From assembly GCA_028867235.1 (NCBI GenBank), contig JAGWGS010000019.1, positions 1 through 12,553 on the forward strand: a stretch of 12,553 bases of DNA, in the 5' to 3' direction. The position numbers and the translations under genes were made by a program. Position 1 is the first letter of the stretch. Each line of letters starts with the position of its first letter. Of the stretch, positions 6,135 through 12,355 are shown one piece after another. Source of the stretch: Nitrososphaerota archaeon (GTDB lineage Archaea > Thermoproteota > Nitrososphaeria > Nitrososphaerales > Nitrosopumilaceae). The notes below the pieces were generated by a model. That model had not been told where the DNA came from, did not search any database, and worked only from the letters and a program-made list of their open reading frames with translations.

Positions 6135-7187
6135 TTATGGATTGATAATTCCCCTACCAATTATCTTTCCTTCTTTTAGCATTGTTAGTGCCTCGGTAGC
6201 TTGATTGAGTTTGAATCTATTTGAGATGACAGGTTTTATTATTTCTCTACGTGCAAGCGAGATCAACTCAATCATATCAGTCATAGAACCAGTGTATGAA
6301 CCCATAATTTTGTATGCTCTAGTAGGCATTGTAACTAGATTTAGTTGCAAAGAACCACCAAAAAGACCCACGAGAACTACACGTGCTCTACGTCGTAGTA
6401 TTTGCATATCAGTTTCAACAGATTTAGTAGCATTTACAAAATCAATTACAGCATCAGCACCCAAGTTACCTGTCAATTCCATTATTGCTTTTACAGGATC
6501 TTCTTTTGTTGAATTTATAACAACATCAGCACCACTTTGTTTTGCTATTTTTAACTTGTCATCGTTAACATCAAGTGAAATTATTCTTGCACCACTAATT
6601 GCTTTTGCTAATTGGATTCCCATCAATCCAAGACCTCCAGCACCAACAACTACTACATTATCACCAGGATTCAATTTAGCTGTTTTAATTGCGCCATAAG
6701 CAGTAAGAGCTGAACAGGATAATGGTGCACATACATCAGTTTCCATATCATTTATTTTTGCCAGATATTTGTAACTTGGAACAAGTACATATTCAGCATA
6801 ACCTCCATCATTGTACACTCCCAAAGATCGTGGTTTATCACAGAGATTTTCTTCACCCACCCTGCAAGCAGGACACAAACCTTCCCCAATCCAAGGAAAT
6901 ACTAGGACTTTTTCATTTTTTACAAATCCTTCCACATTTTCACCCATGCTTTCTACCACTCCTGCTACCTCATGCCCAGGAGTCAATGGATATTTTACAC
7001 CCCTGTCAGTGGTTTTCATAAATGAGCCTGCAGGACCTTCATATCCACCATCCCAAAGATGGATATCACTGTGACACACACCGGCAGATTCTACTCTGAC
7101 GAGAACTTGAGAACCACGCGGAATAGGAGTTTGAAGAGACTGAATTTCTAAAGGTTCTTTTACCTTGACTATTCTTGCAGCATTCAT
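6135..7187 (-). CDS. Zinc-dependent NAD(P)-linked alcohol dehydrogenase (medium-chain family)
   Basis: 350-aa cytoplasmic oxidoreductase interconverting an alcohol and an aldehyde or semialdehyde. Seen: catalytic zinc site Cys38 (GVCHSD), His72-Glu73 (GHE) and Cys158 (PLSCSAL). The structural zinc site is Glu102-x2-Cys105-x2-Cys108-x7-Cys116, the Glu+3Cys pattern known from Sulfolobus solfataricus ADH. Cofactor motif GAGGLG is at 183-188, and Asp at the end of the next strand (SLDVND) suggests NAD preference. Start is ATG 7187: it aligns with Sulfolobus ADH and lies 25 bases after a TATA box, whereas the upstream in-frame TTG (7202) would precede the transcript. In thaumarchaea such enzymes are candidates for malonic or succinic semialdehyde reduction in the 3-hydroxypropionate/4-hydroxybutyrate cycle; that role is inference. 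Confidence 0.93.
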   Translation of the reverse strand: MNAARIVKVKEPLEIQSLQTPIPRGSQVLVRVESAGVCHSDIHLWDGGYEGPAGSFMKTTDRGVKYPLTPGHEVAGVVESMGENVEGFVKNEKVLVFPWIGEGLCPACRVGEENLCDKPRSLGVYNDGGYAEYVLVPSYKYLAKINDMETDVCAPLSCSALTAYGAIKTAKLNPGDNVVVVGAGGLGLMGIQLAKAISGARIISLDVNDDKLKIAKQSGADVVINSTKEDPVKAIMELTGNLGADAVIDFVNATKSVETDMQILRRRARVVLVGLFGGSLQLNLVTMPTRAYKIMGSYTGSMTDMIELISLARREIIKPVISNRFKLNQATEALTMLKEGKIIGRGIINP

Positions 7188-7207
7188 GTAATGACCTACC
7201 AATATGT

Positions 7208-7216
7208 AATATAAGA
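7208..7216 (-). promoter_or_regulatory. TATA box for the alcohol dehydrogenase gene
   Basis: CTTATATTA on the minus strand, centred 25 bases before the ATG at 7187. This predicts a leaderless mRNA and supports that start codon. Confidence 0.6.
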
Positions 7217-7272
7217 TAGTTTTGTGAATGCAAGATCAAATTAAGATCTTCAGATCGTTGTATTGCATATTG

Positions 7273-7290
7273 TCATCAAATGTTTGATGA
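7273..7290. repeat. 18-bp near-perfect palindrome, possible operator
   Basis: TCATCAAA-TG-TTTGATGA has two 8-base arms that are exact reverse complements around a 2-base spacer. It ends about 14 bases before the TATA box of the small membrane-protein gene, within the region between two divergent promoters. The symmetry and position suit a dimeric transcription factor site. AGATC also occurs three times at 7233-7256. The stretch 7188-7335 otherwise holds only the two promoters. Confidence 0.4.
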
Positions 7291-7302
7291 AAATCAAGGT
7301 TA

Positions 7303-7311
7303 GGTTTATTA
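7303..7311 (+). promoter_or_regulatory. TATA box for the small membrane protein
   Basis: GGTTTATTA centred about 29 bases before the ATG at 7336, the same spacing as at other leaderless genes in this window. Confidence 0.5.
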
Positions 7312-7335
7312 GCAACAGAAAAACTATCCGCAATT

Positions 7336-7464
7336 ATGAAATTAAGAATGTGGTGGGTTTCCATGGGAATAGCTGCAGGTGTGGTATTTTATGCCATGAT
7401 ATACCTAGGTACAGTTCTTTGTGTTCCAATGGAGAATGCTCCATGTGTATCGTTTCTGAAATAG
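7336..7464 (+). CDS. Small single-pass membrane protein, 42 aa
   Basis: Short reading frame. The N-terminus MKLRMWW carries two positive charges, followed by one hydrophobic stretch at about residues 8-30 (containing GIAAGVVFYAMIY). A short tail with Cys29 and Cys37 follows. By the positive-inside rule the N-terminus would be cytoplasmic and the cysteine-bearing tail outside. Evidence that it is a gene: ATG start, a TATA box at exact leaderless spacing, a clean hydrophobic profile, and a stop just before the next promoter. I recognise no family. A longer frame on the same strand (7263-7505) overlaps it but has no such promoter fit and a low-quality composition. Function unknown. Confidence 0.6.
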   Translation: MKLRMWWVSMGIAAGVVFYAMIYLGTVLCVPMENAPCVSFLK

Positions 7465-7472
7465 ATCCACCT

Positions 7473-7483
7473 AATTTATTTAA
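7473..7483 (+). promoter_or_regulatory. TATA box for taw1
   Basis: AATTTATTTAA centred about 30 bases before the ATG at 7508, nine bases after the small membrane-protein stop. It predicts a near-leaderless mRNA. Confidence 0.6.
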
Positions 7484-7507
7484 GCCACTGCAAACATCTA
7501 GTTAACC

Positions 7508-8536
7508 ATGAGTTGTTCTGGAGAGACTCTTGAGGCGGATAATGAATTTATTCAGATCAAACCAATGATTTTAGGTCAATTAAAGAAAGCAAAGTACGGA
7601 GTTTCAGATCACGCTACAGTAGAATTGTGTCATTGGACAAAAAAATCATTCAAAGGCGAAGGTCAATGTTACAAACACAAGTTTTATGGAATTTCTACAC
7701 ATAGATGTATGGAATTTTCACCAGCTGGAATGTTCTGTGAAAACAGATGCGTATATTGTTGGAGACCAATGGAATTTTACAGTGCTATGAAGATGCCAAT
7801 TGAGAAAGTTGCTCCACCAGAGGTTATCATGGTCAATTTGATGGAAGAGAGAAGCAAGTTGATCATGGGTCATTACGGTGATCCAAAAAGCAACAAGGAG
7901 AAACTTGATGAATCTTTACTTCCAAGTCATTATGCTATTTCATTATCAGGGGAACCTACAATGTATCCACAACTACCGGATCTTATAAAATATCTAAAAA
8001 GTCTCAAGAATACAAAGTCAATATTTCTAGTTACAAATGGCCAAGAGCCAGAAATGTTAGAGAGGCTAAGAGATGAAAATGCATTGCCTACGCAATTGTA
8101 TTTATCTACAAATGCACCAAATCAAGAGATATTTGCATTAGTAAATAGGCCAAAATATCAAGATGCTTGGCAAAGATGGAATACAAGTCTTGAACTTTTG
8201 TCAGAACTTGATACAAGGACAGTATTACGATTTACTTTGATCAAAGATTACAATTCCGATGAAAAGTTGATTCCTGCATATTCAGAGATGATAAATCGTT
8301 CCAATGTACACTTCATAGAAATAAAATCATACATGCATGTAGGAAGATCAACTAACAGATTACAATATTCAAATTCTCTAAACATGATGGAAGTAAGAGA
8401 TTTTGCAAATAAACTATCAAGAGAAAATAAAACATATTCAATCATGGATGAAAGTGAAATTTCAAGAATAGTAGTGTTACAAAATCAAAAACGATTCACA
8501 GATCGTTGGATTTCTTCTTATTTAGATACCAATTAG
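7508..8536 (+). CDS. taw1: tRNA 4-demethylwyosine synthase (TYW1/Taw1), radical SAM
   Basis: Builds the tricyclic base of 4-demethylwyosine from N1-methylguanosine-37 of tRNA-Phe using pyruvate carbons, the first ring-forming step of wyosine synthesis. Seen in 342 aa: the radical-SAM cluster motif Cys77-x3-Cys81-x2-Cys84 (CENRCVYC), and a second cysteine triad Cys41, Cys54, Cys67 at 13-residue spacing, matching the second 4Fe-4S site of Methanocaldococcus TYW1 (Cys26/39/52). Also seen are SLSGEPTMYP (the GE motif for SAM), LVTNGQEPEML and IEIKSYMHVG. The N-terminal flavodoxin domain of eukaryotic TYW1 is absent, as usual in archaea. The gene has its own TATA box. Its last 41 bases overlap the end of the ITPase gene on the opposite strand. 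Confidence 0.95.
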   Translation: MSCSGETLEADNEFIQIKPMILGQLKKAKYGVSDHATVELCHWTKKSFKGEGQCYKHKFYGISTHRCMEFSPAGMFCENRCVYCWRPMEFYSAMKMPIEKVAPPEVIMVNLMEERSKLIMGHYGDPKSNKEKLDESLLPSHYAISLSGEPTMYPQLPDLIKYLKSLKNTKSIFLVTNGQEPEMLERLRDENALPTQLYLSTNAPNQEIFALVNRPKYQDAWQRWNTSLELLSELDTRTVLRFTLIKDYNSDEKLIPAYSEMINRSNVHFIEIKSYMHVGRSTNRLQYSNSLNMMEVRDFANKLSRENKTYSIMDESEISRIVVLQNQKRFTDRWISSYLDTN

Positions 8537-9065
8537 AGAATTTCTTCAGTGCTAGGTATCTATGCGATATTTGATTTTTGTCTACAAGCTTAGAGTACGG
8601 TTTATCGTGTCCACTCGGAATAAATATTGGATCAAATCCCCATTTTGTTCCATATTTTTCTCTAGATATATTTCCAGAAACAGATTCACTAAACAAATGT
8701 ACAACACCAGATCTTTCACAGTATGCAATGACTGATTTGAATATAGCATCTCGTTTGACATCTAACAATTTAAGAATTCCATCATTACCAATAGTATTAA
8801 AAACATATGATGAATATGGTCCCGGAAATCCATGTAATGATTTTATAAAAAGTCCTGCATCCTCGACAATCACAGGTTTAGAACATAAAGAAAAGGCATG
8901 AATTGCCTTATGTTTTGCAATTTCTTCAAGATCATCTGCTTGTATTTCTTGTAGATGTAATTCCAATAGCCCCAATTTTAGACCAAATTTTGATACAATC
9001 TTTTTAACTTCTTCAAATTTGTGTTTATTTGAGCTTACAAAAAAGACATCATATGACATTTGCAT
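8496..9065 (-). CDS. rdgB: Non-canonical purine NTP pyrophosphatase (RdgB/HAM1 family, XTP/dITP diphosphatase)
   Basis: House-cleaning enzyme that hydrolyses ITP, dITP and XTP to monophosphates, keeping deaminated purines out of nucleic acids. Seen in 189 aa: SSNKHKFEE at 11-19 (substrate-binding SxNxxK), ADDLEEIAKHKA, VEDAGLFI (in place of the usual DDSGL), GFPGPYSSYV, GFDPIFIP and SHRYLALKKF near the C-terminus. All family landmarks are present and in order. The start ATG 9065 overlaps the end of bud32 by 17 bases and follows GAGGT by four bases; ATG 9059 is an alternative two codons in. It should be co-transcribed with bud32. Its 3' end overlaps taw1 on the opposite strand. Confidence 0.93.
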   Translation of the reverse strand: MQMSYDVFFVSSNKHKFEEVKKIVSKFGLKLGLLELHLQEIQADDLEEIAKHKAIHAFSLCSKPVIVEDAGLFIKSLHGFPGPYSSYVFNTIGNDGILKLLDVKRDAIFKSVIAYCERSGVVHLFSESVSGNISREKYGTKWGFDPIFIPSGHDKPYSKLVDKNQISHRYLALKKFSNWYLNKKKSNDL

Positions 9066-9672
9066 ATCTACCTCTACTCTCTATAACGGAGACTTGACTT
9101 ACGACCTTTTCTGTTACATGTGCTCCAAGTATAGTCCTGTATCCGTTTACAAATGAACTCCATGCATCCTCCATAATTTGAACGTGAGCACTATTTAGAA
9201 CCTCTTTGAATAATCGTAGATCAATTGCATAGTCATCAATTTTGTCAGTTTTTTGAGCCAGACCAAAGTCAAGTATTACCAAGTGATTTCTAGAGAGAAT
9301 AAAATTTGAGGTGGTCAAATCTCCGTGCATAACGCCATTTTTATGAAGCGTTCCAATCAATCTTCCAATCTCTGCAGATATCTTGATGATTTTATTAGGA
9401 GGCAGATCTTTAACCAGTTTTCCTTGTATCAACTGTAGGTAAATCATACATTTTTTCTCATCAATAAAATAAACAATTGGCGTAGTAACTCCAAATGACT
9501 TGGATTCTGAAATTAGTCTAGCTTCCCTAATTGTTCGTAGTGTTCGTATCCGTTGATCAAGAGAATCAATGCGATATTCTTTCTTTTTTCTTATTTTCAA
9601 AATTGAGGTTTGCCCATTCCAAGATGCCAAATAGATATCTGCTTCTGCACCTTTTTTGACAAGTTTCAACAA
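9049..9672 (-). CDS. bud32: KEOPS complex kinase/ATPase Bud32
   Basis: Small RIO-like protein kinase and ATPase of the KEOPS complex, which with Kae1 makes N6-threonylcarbamoyladenosine at tRNA position 37. Seen in 207 aa: GAEADIY at 8-14 (in place of the glycine loop), Lys26 in ILKIRKK, HGDLTTSN at 116-123 (catalytic loop), DFGLAQ at 135-140, and the C-terminal VIESRGRYA typical of Bud32. The start is a TTG (9672), followed by another TTG at 9669; no nearby in-frame ATG exists and the protein begins correctly against the family. It is a separate gene, not the Kae1-Bud32 fusion found in some archaea, and is separated from kae1 by a plus-strand gene. It overlaps rdgB downstream. Confidence 0.94.
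   Translation of the reverse strand: MLKLVKKGAEADIYLASWNGQTSILKIRKKKEYRIDSLDQRIRTLRTIREARLISESKSFGVTTPIVYFIDEKKCMIYLQLIQGKLVKDLPPNKIIKISAEIGRLIGTLHKNGVMHGDLTTSNFILSRNHLVILDFGLAQKTDKIDDYAIDLRLFKEVLNSAHVQIMEDAWSSFVNGYRTILGAHVTEKVVSQVSVIESRGRYANVI
9070..9074 (-). promoter_or_regulatory. Shine-Dalgarno site for rdgB inside bud32
   Basis: GAGGT on the minus strand, four bases before the ATG at 9065. This fits an internal gene of a transcript, unlike the leaderless genes of the window. Confidence 0.5.
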
Positions 9673-9690
9673 AATTCAGATAAAATAAAC

Positions 9691-9700
9691 ATAATTTAAG
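9691..9700 (-). promoter_or_regulatory. TATA box for bud32-rdgB
   Basis: CTTAAATTAT on the minus strand, centred about 24-26 bases before the paired TTG codons at 9672 and 9669, fitting a leaderless start on TTG. A second AT-rich TTTATTTTAT at 9680-9689 is too close to serve either TTG. Confidence 0.45.
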
Positions 9701-9742
9701 TTAAAATTGTATTTTTGCGAAGAAAACGTTTGCCAGATAATT

Positions 9743-9760
9743 CATAAATATACAATTATA
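9743..9760 (+). promoter_or_regulatory. TATA region for the PH/GRAM-like gene
   Basis: CATAAATATACAATTATA contains two TATA-like cores. Both place the transcript start after the ATG at 9761 and close to the ATG at 9785, which favours the latter as the true start. Confidence 0.45.
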
Positions 9761-9784
9761 ATGCAGAATAGAAAAACAAAAAGC

Positions 9785-10108
9785 ATGGATCCAGATGAGA
9801 AGCGCATATCACAGGAAGATTGTTCTGAAGATTCTTTAGGTCCAGGAATTCTCACATTAACAAACAAGAGAATTGCCTTTGACAAAACAGAAGGAAGAAT
9901 AATTGATTTTTCAAAAAGGTTTGGAAAAACGATACTAGAAGCAAACCTTAATCAGATAACAGAAGTAGCAAAAGAAGGCAGATTAATAAAAAAAGTAAGA
10001 ATAAAGATCAAGACAGATGAAAGTGAAAAAACATACAAGTTTGGGGTATACAATACAGGAAAATGGGAGAAAGATGTGAAAGAAGCTATGTCTAAGTATA
10101 CACCCTAA
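9785..10108 (+). CDS. Small PH/GRAM-like domain protein, function unknown
   Basis: About 107 aa, charged and soluble. The segment GPGILTLTNKRIAFDK has the wording of GRAM/bacterial-PH domains (a strand, then TNKRI and a hydrophobic strand), followed by alternating strands such as KKVRIKIKTDE and a final helix (GKWEKDVKEAM), which is the PH-fold layout. No enzyme motif, signal or membrane segment is seen. I prefer ATG 9785 over the in-frame ATG 9761 because the TATA box would start the mRNA after 9761. The gene lies between kae1 and bud32 but on the opposite strand. Its stop codon overlaps the kae1 stop (TAA at 10106-10108, TAG at 10107-10105). Domain call is moderate; role unknown. Confidence 0.7.
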   Translation: MDPDEKRISQEDCSEDSLGPGILTLTNKRIAFDKTEGRIIDFSKRFGKTILEANLNQITEVAKEGRLIKKVRIKIKTDESEKTYKFGVYNTGKWEKDVKEAMSKYTP

Positions 10109-11088
10109 TAATGAACTTGTACAGTATCAAGTCTCCACGATTGTTTTACAAAAGTATTTTCGAGATCTTCTCCAGGTTTTGTCGATGATTCCAAGAGCCC
10201 TAACCAAGATATTTGAGATCCACAATCTCCAGCATATTCTTTAGGTGCAACAAAAAATTTACATCCATGTCTTTTGCAAATACTTGTAAGCATATCAGAT
10301 AATCTCTTATTTGCCGCAACTCCTCCAACAACAAGTAATTCTTTTTTGTCGGTAAACGAGAGAGCCCTTTCTACTGCTTCACCCATCATAGAAAATGCGG
10401 TTTCTTGTAATGAAAAGCAAGCTGATTCAATTCCTTTTGGAATTATCCTCTTAGTGGCAGACAGTAAACCAGAAAATGATACATCATTTCCTTTCACCAC
10501 ATAAGGTAATGGCGTGTAGTGTCTTGATGACAATGCAAGAGATTCAATTTTTGGACCACATGGTGATGCAAATCCGGCATATCTCCCAACCTGATCTAGT
10601 AATTGCCCCACTGTTATGTCAAGCGTTTCACCAAAGACTCGCCATTTTTTCGAAAGAAATGCCAGTATCATAGTATGGCCTCCTGAAACAAGCAACACAA
10701 GAGGATCTTTTGCACCTGTCAGCATTTTTCCAAGTTCAATATGACCCAATGCATGATTTACCGGATATATTGGAATGTCATAATACGAAGCAAGTGATCT
10801 TGCTACTATTGCTCCAATTCTCAGACATGGTCCAAGTCCAGGACCTGCTGCATATGATATAATGTTTAGATCATTGACCTTTATCTGAGCTTTATCAAGA
10901 CATTCTGAAAGTACATTAGGAGAATTTTCAGCATGATGTCGTGATGCTTCTCTAGGGTGTATCCCTTCCCCTTCGGGCGGTCGATAGATCTTTCGTATAT
11001 CAGATAATATTCTTACATTTTTTCCGTTTTTTTCTATGACAGCACACGAAAATGTGTGGGCAGTACTTTCAATTCCAAGACTGAGCAT
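10105..11088 (-). CDS. kae1: KEOPS complex tRNA threonylcarbamoyltransferase Kae1 (TsaD family)
   Basis: Catalytic ASKHA-fold subunit of KEOPS; transfers threonylcarbamoyl from threonylcarbamoyl-AMP to A37 of ANN-decoding tRNAs. Seen in 327 aa: LGIESTAHT at 4-12 (phosphate 1 loop), HPREASRHHAE at 44-54, AGPGLGPCLR at 81-90, metal ligands His112 and His116 in NHALGH, VSGGHT at 134-139, VVGGVAAN at 253-260, and Asp288 in AGDCGSQ, matching the third metal ligand of the family. It follows the OBG-type GTPase with a 1-base gap, and GGGG at 11094-11097 inside that gene can serve as its ribosome site, so the two are one operon. It ends with stop codons overlapping the convergent PH/GRAM-like gene. 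No Bud32 domain is fused. Confidence 0.96.
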   Translation of the reverse strand: MLSLGIESTAHTFSCAVIEKNGKNVRILSDIRKIYRPPEGEGIHPREASRHHAENSPNVLSECLDKAQIKVNDLNIISYAAGPGLGPCLRIGAIVARSLASYYDIPIYPVNHALGHIELGKMLTGAKDPLVLLVSGGHTMILAFLSKKWRVFGETLDITVGQLLDQVGRYAGFASPCGPKIESLALSSRHYTPLPYVVKGNDVSFSGLLSATKRIIPKGIESACFSLQETAFSMMGEAVERALSFTDKKELLVVGGVAANKRLSDMLTSICKRHGCKFFVAPKEYAGDCGSQISWLGLLESSTKPGEDLENTFVKQSWRLDTVQVHY

Positions 11089-11089
11089 T

Positions 11090-12283
11090 TTATCCCCTAC
11101 TAAGAGTTGACATAATTTTTATCACATCGCCATTTTTGAGTACATGTTCAGCACCTACTCGTTGTTTTGTTTTAGCATCAATTGCAAAAAGAAATCCTTT
11201 AGCAAGATCTTGGTGTATAGATTGTGCCAAGTCTTTTGCAGTAGAACCGGGTCGAAGAAGTTTTGCATCGGGAAGTATTTCACCGTTTTTATTAGTTAAT
11301 TTAGTTTCATCTTCCACAGGAAATACTGTAATTAGTTGTAGTAGGTTAAAACATGCATAATCAAGCGTTTGTTGTATTCCAGTTCCATTTAATTTAGATA
11401 TTACTTTTTGTGCCAATTCAAGTGCATTTTGTTGTTGAGAGTTTAGATTTATACCATTTTTTATTTTAAAAGATTTATCACCTGGCAGGTATTCTATAAT
11501 TCCATTTTTAGTTGCTTTTCTGAGAAGTAGTTCTGTCTCCGCACTACATGCTATGGTTGGATGTATTTTTTGCAGTTCATTTATAATATTTAGATCATGG
11601 CAAAGATCGGATTTATTTGCAGCAATTATGATAGGTTTGGTTCTTTTTCTAAGAGTTCTGACAAATACATCAATATCATTTTCATTCCAATCATGCGGTT
11701 TCTTAGATTGTAGGTTTAGATTATGCAATACATATTCTACATCATATTCGTCAATTCCAAGTCCACTGAATCGTTGAGATATTGCGTGAATTACCTTTCC
11801 ACTCTTGCTTTCTAACTCTCTTGAAAGTTTTTGCCATTCGCGTTGAAGTATTTGTTTCATCCATTGATCAAATTCATCTTCTACAAATTGCACATCTTCT
11901 AGTGGATTATGAGTTCCAGCGGGCACGGACTGTCCTTGTATATCAGTAGAACCAGATGCATCTACAACATGAATCAAAACTTCAGATGTTCTGGCATCAT
12001 CAAGAAATTTATTGCCAAGACCTTTACCCTCATGAGCCCCAGGGACAAGACCTGCTACATCAACTATCTTTATTGCGATATATCTAGTTCCATGAATACA
12101 CAATGGATGATCATGAGATATAGCAAAATGTTTACAAGCACAATCGGTTTTCACATATCCGATTCCCATATTAGGTTCAATAGTAGTAAAAGGATAATTA
12201 CCAATCTGCGCGGTTGTTTGGGTAGCGGCTGAAAAAAATGTTGATTTGCCCACATTTGTTTTCCCCAAGAGTCCAATTTGCAT
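11090..12283 (-). CDS. OBG/YchF-type GTPase with C-terminal TGS domain (archaeal/Ygr210 subgroup)
   Basis: 397-aa translation-factor-class GTPase of the Obg/YchF group; archaeal members are thought to act in ribosome function, but their exact role is unsettled. Seen: G1 GKTNVGKS at 7-14, G2 Thr in NYPFTT at 29-34, G3 DVAGLVPGAHEGKG at 75-88, G4 NKSD at 223-226 (guanine-specific, unlike the NxxE of ATP-preferring YchF), and G5 CSAE at 246-249. A helical insert lies at about 130-210, and a TGS domain at about 315-395 contains LLRPGSTAKDLA and the end NGDVIKIMS. Cysteines 48, 50 and 62 sit in a loop conserved in archaeal members as I remember them. ATG 12283 is 26 bases from its TATA box. Operon with kae1. 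Confidence 0.93.
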   Translation of the reverse strand: MQIGLLGKTNVGKSTFFSAATQTTAQIGNYPFTTIEPNMGIGYVKTDCACKHFAISHDHPLCIHGTRYIAIKIVDVAGLVPGAHEGKGLGNKFLDDARTSEVLIHVVDASGSTDIQGQSVPAGTHNPLEDVQFVEDEFDQWMKQILQREWQKLSRELESKSGKVIHAISQRFSGLGIDEYDVEYVLHNLNLQSKKPHDWNENDIDVFVRTLRKRTKPIIIAANKSDLCHDLNIINELQKIHPTIACSAETELLLRKATKNGIIEYLPGDKSFKIKNGINLNSQQQNALELAQKVISKLNGTGIQQTLDYACFNLLQLITVFPVEDETKLTNKNGEILPDAKLLRPGSTAKDLAQSIHQDLAKGFLFAIDAKTKQRVGAEHVLKNGDVIKIMSTLSRG

Positions 12284-12304
12284 GCATAATGTCTGACATG
12301 TACT

Positions 12305-12314
12305 CTTATTAGTA
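12305..12314 (-). promoter_or_regulatory. TATA box for the OBG-type GTPase-kae1 operon
   Basis: TACTAATAAG on the minus strand, centred 26 bases before the ATG at 12283; predicts transcription starting at the A of the ATG. Confidence 0.6.
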
Positions 12315-12325
12315 TTCCAAAAGTG

Positions 12326-12333
12326 TTTATTTT
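12326..12333 (+). promoter_or_regulatory. TATA box for the AK6-like kinase gene
   Basis: TTTATTTT centred about 27 bases before the ATG at 12356; predicts a leaderless mRNA. It stands back to back with the opposing TATA box, 11 bases apart. Confidence 0.6.
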
Positions 12334-12355
12334 CAATCTATTTTACAATCAAGTA

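Noticed and set aside
6205..6699. 164-codon frame antisense to the alcohol dehydrogenase
   Set aside because: Shadow of a fully conserved gene on the other strand; its product has no recognisable domain and no promoter.
7187..7202. TTG 7202 as the adh start
   Set aside because: The TATA box predicts transcription beginning near 7187, downstream of this TTG, and alignment with Sulfolobus ADH favours the ATG.
7263..7505. 80-codon plus-strand frame in the adh-taw1 spacer
   Set aside because: It overlaps the better-supported 42-aa membrane frame in a different phase, runs through two TATA boxes, and its product has no coherent hydrophobic or domain pattern.
9707..9784. Longer N-terminus for the PH/GRAM-like protein (TTG 9707 or ATG 9761)
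   Set aside because: The extra residues do not fit the domain, and the TATA box lies between or inside them, so the mRNA should start after 9761.
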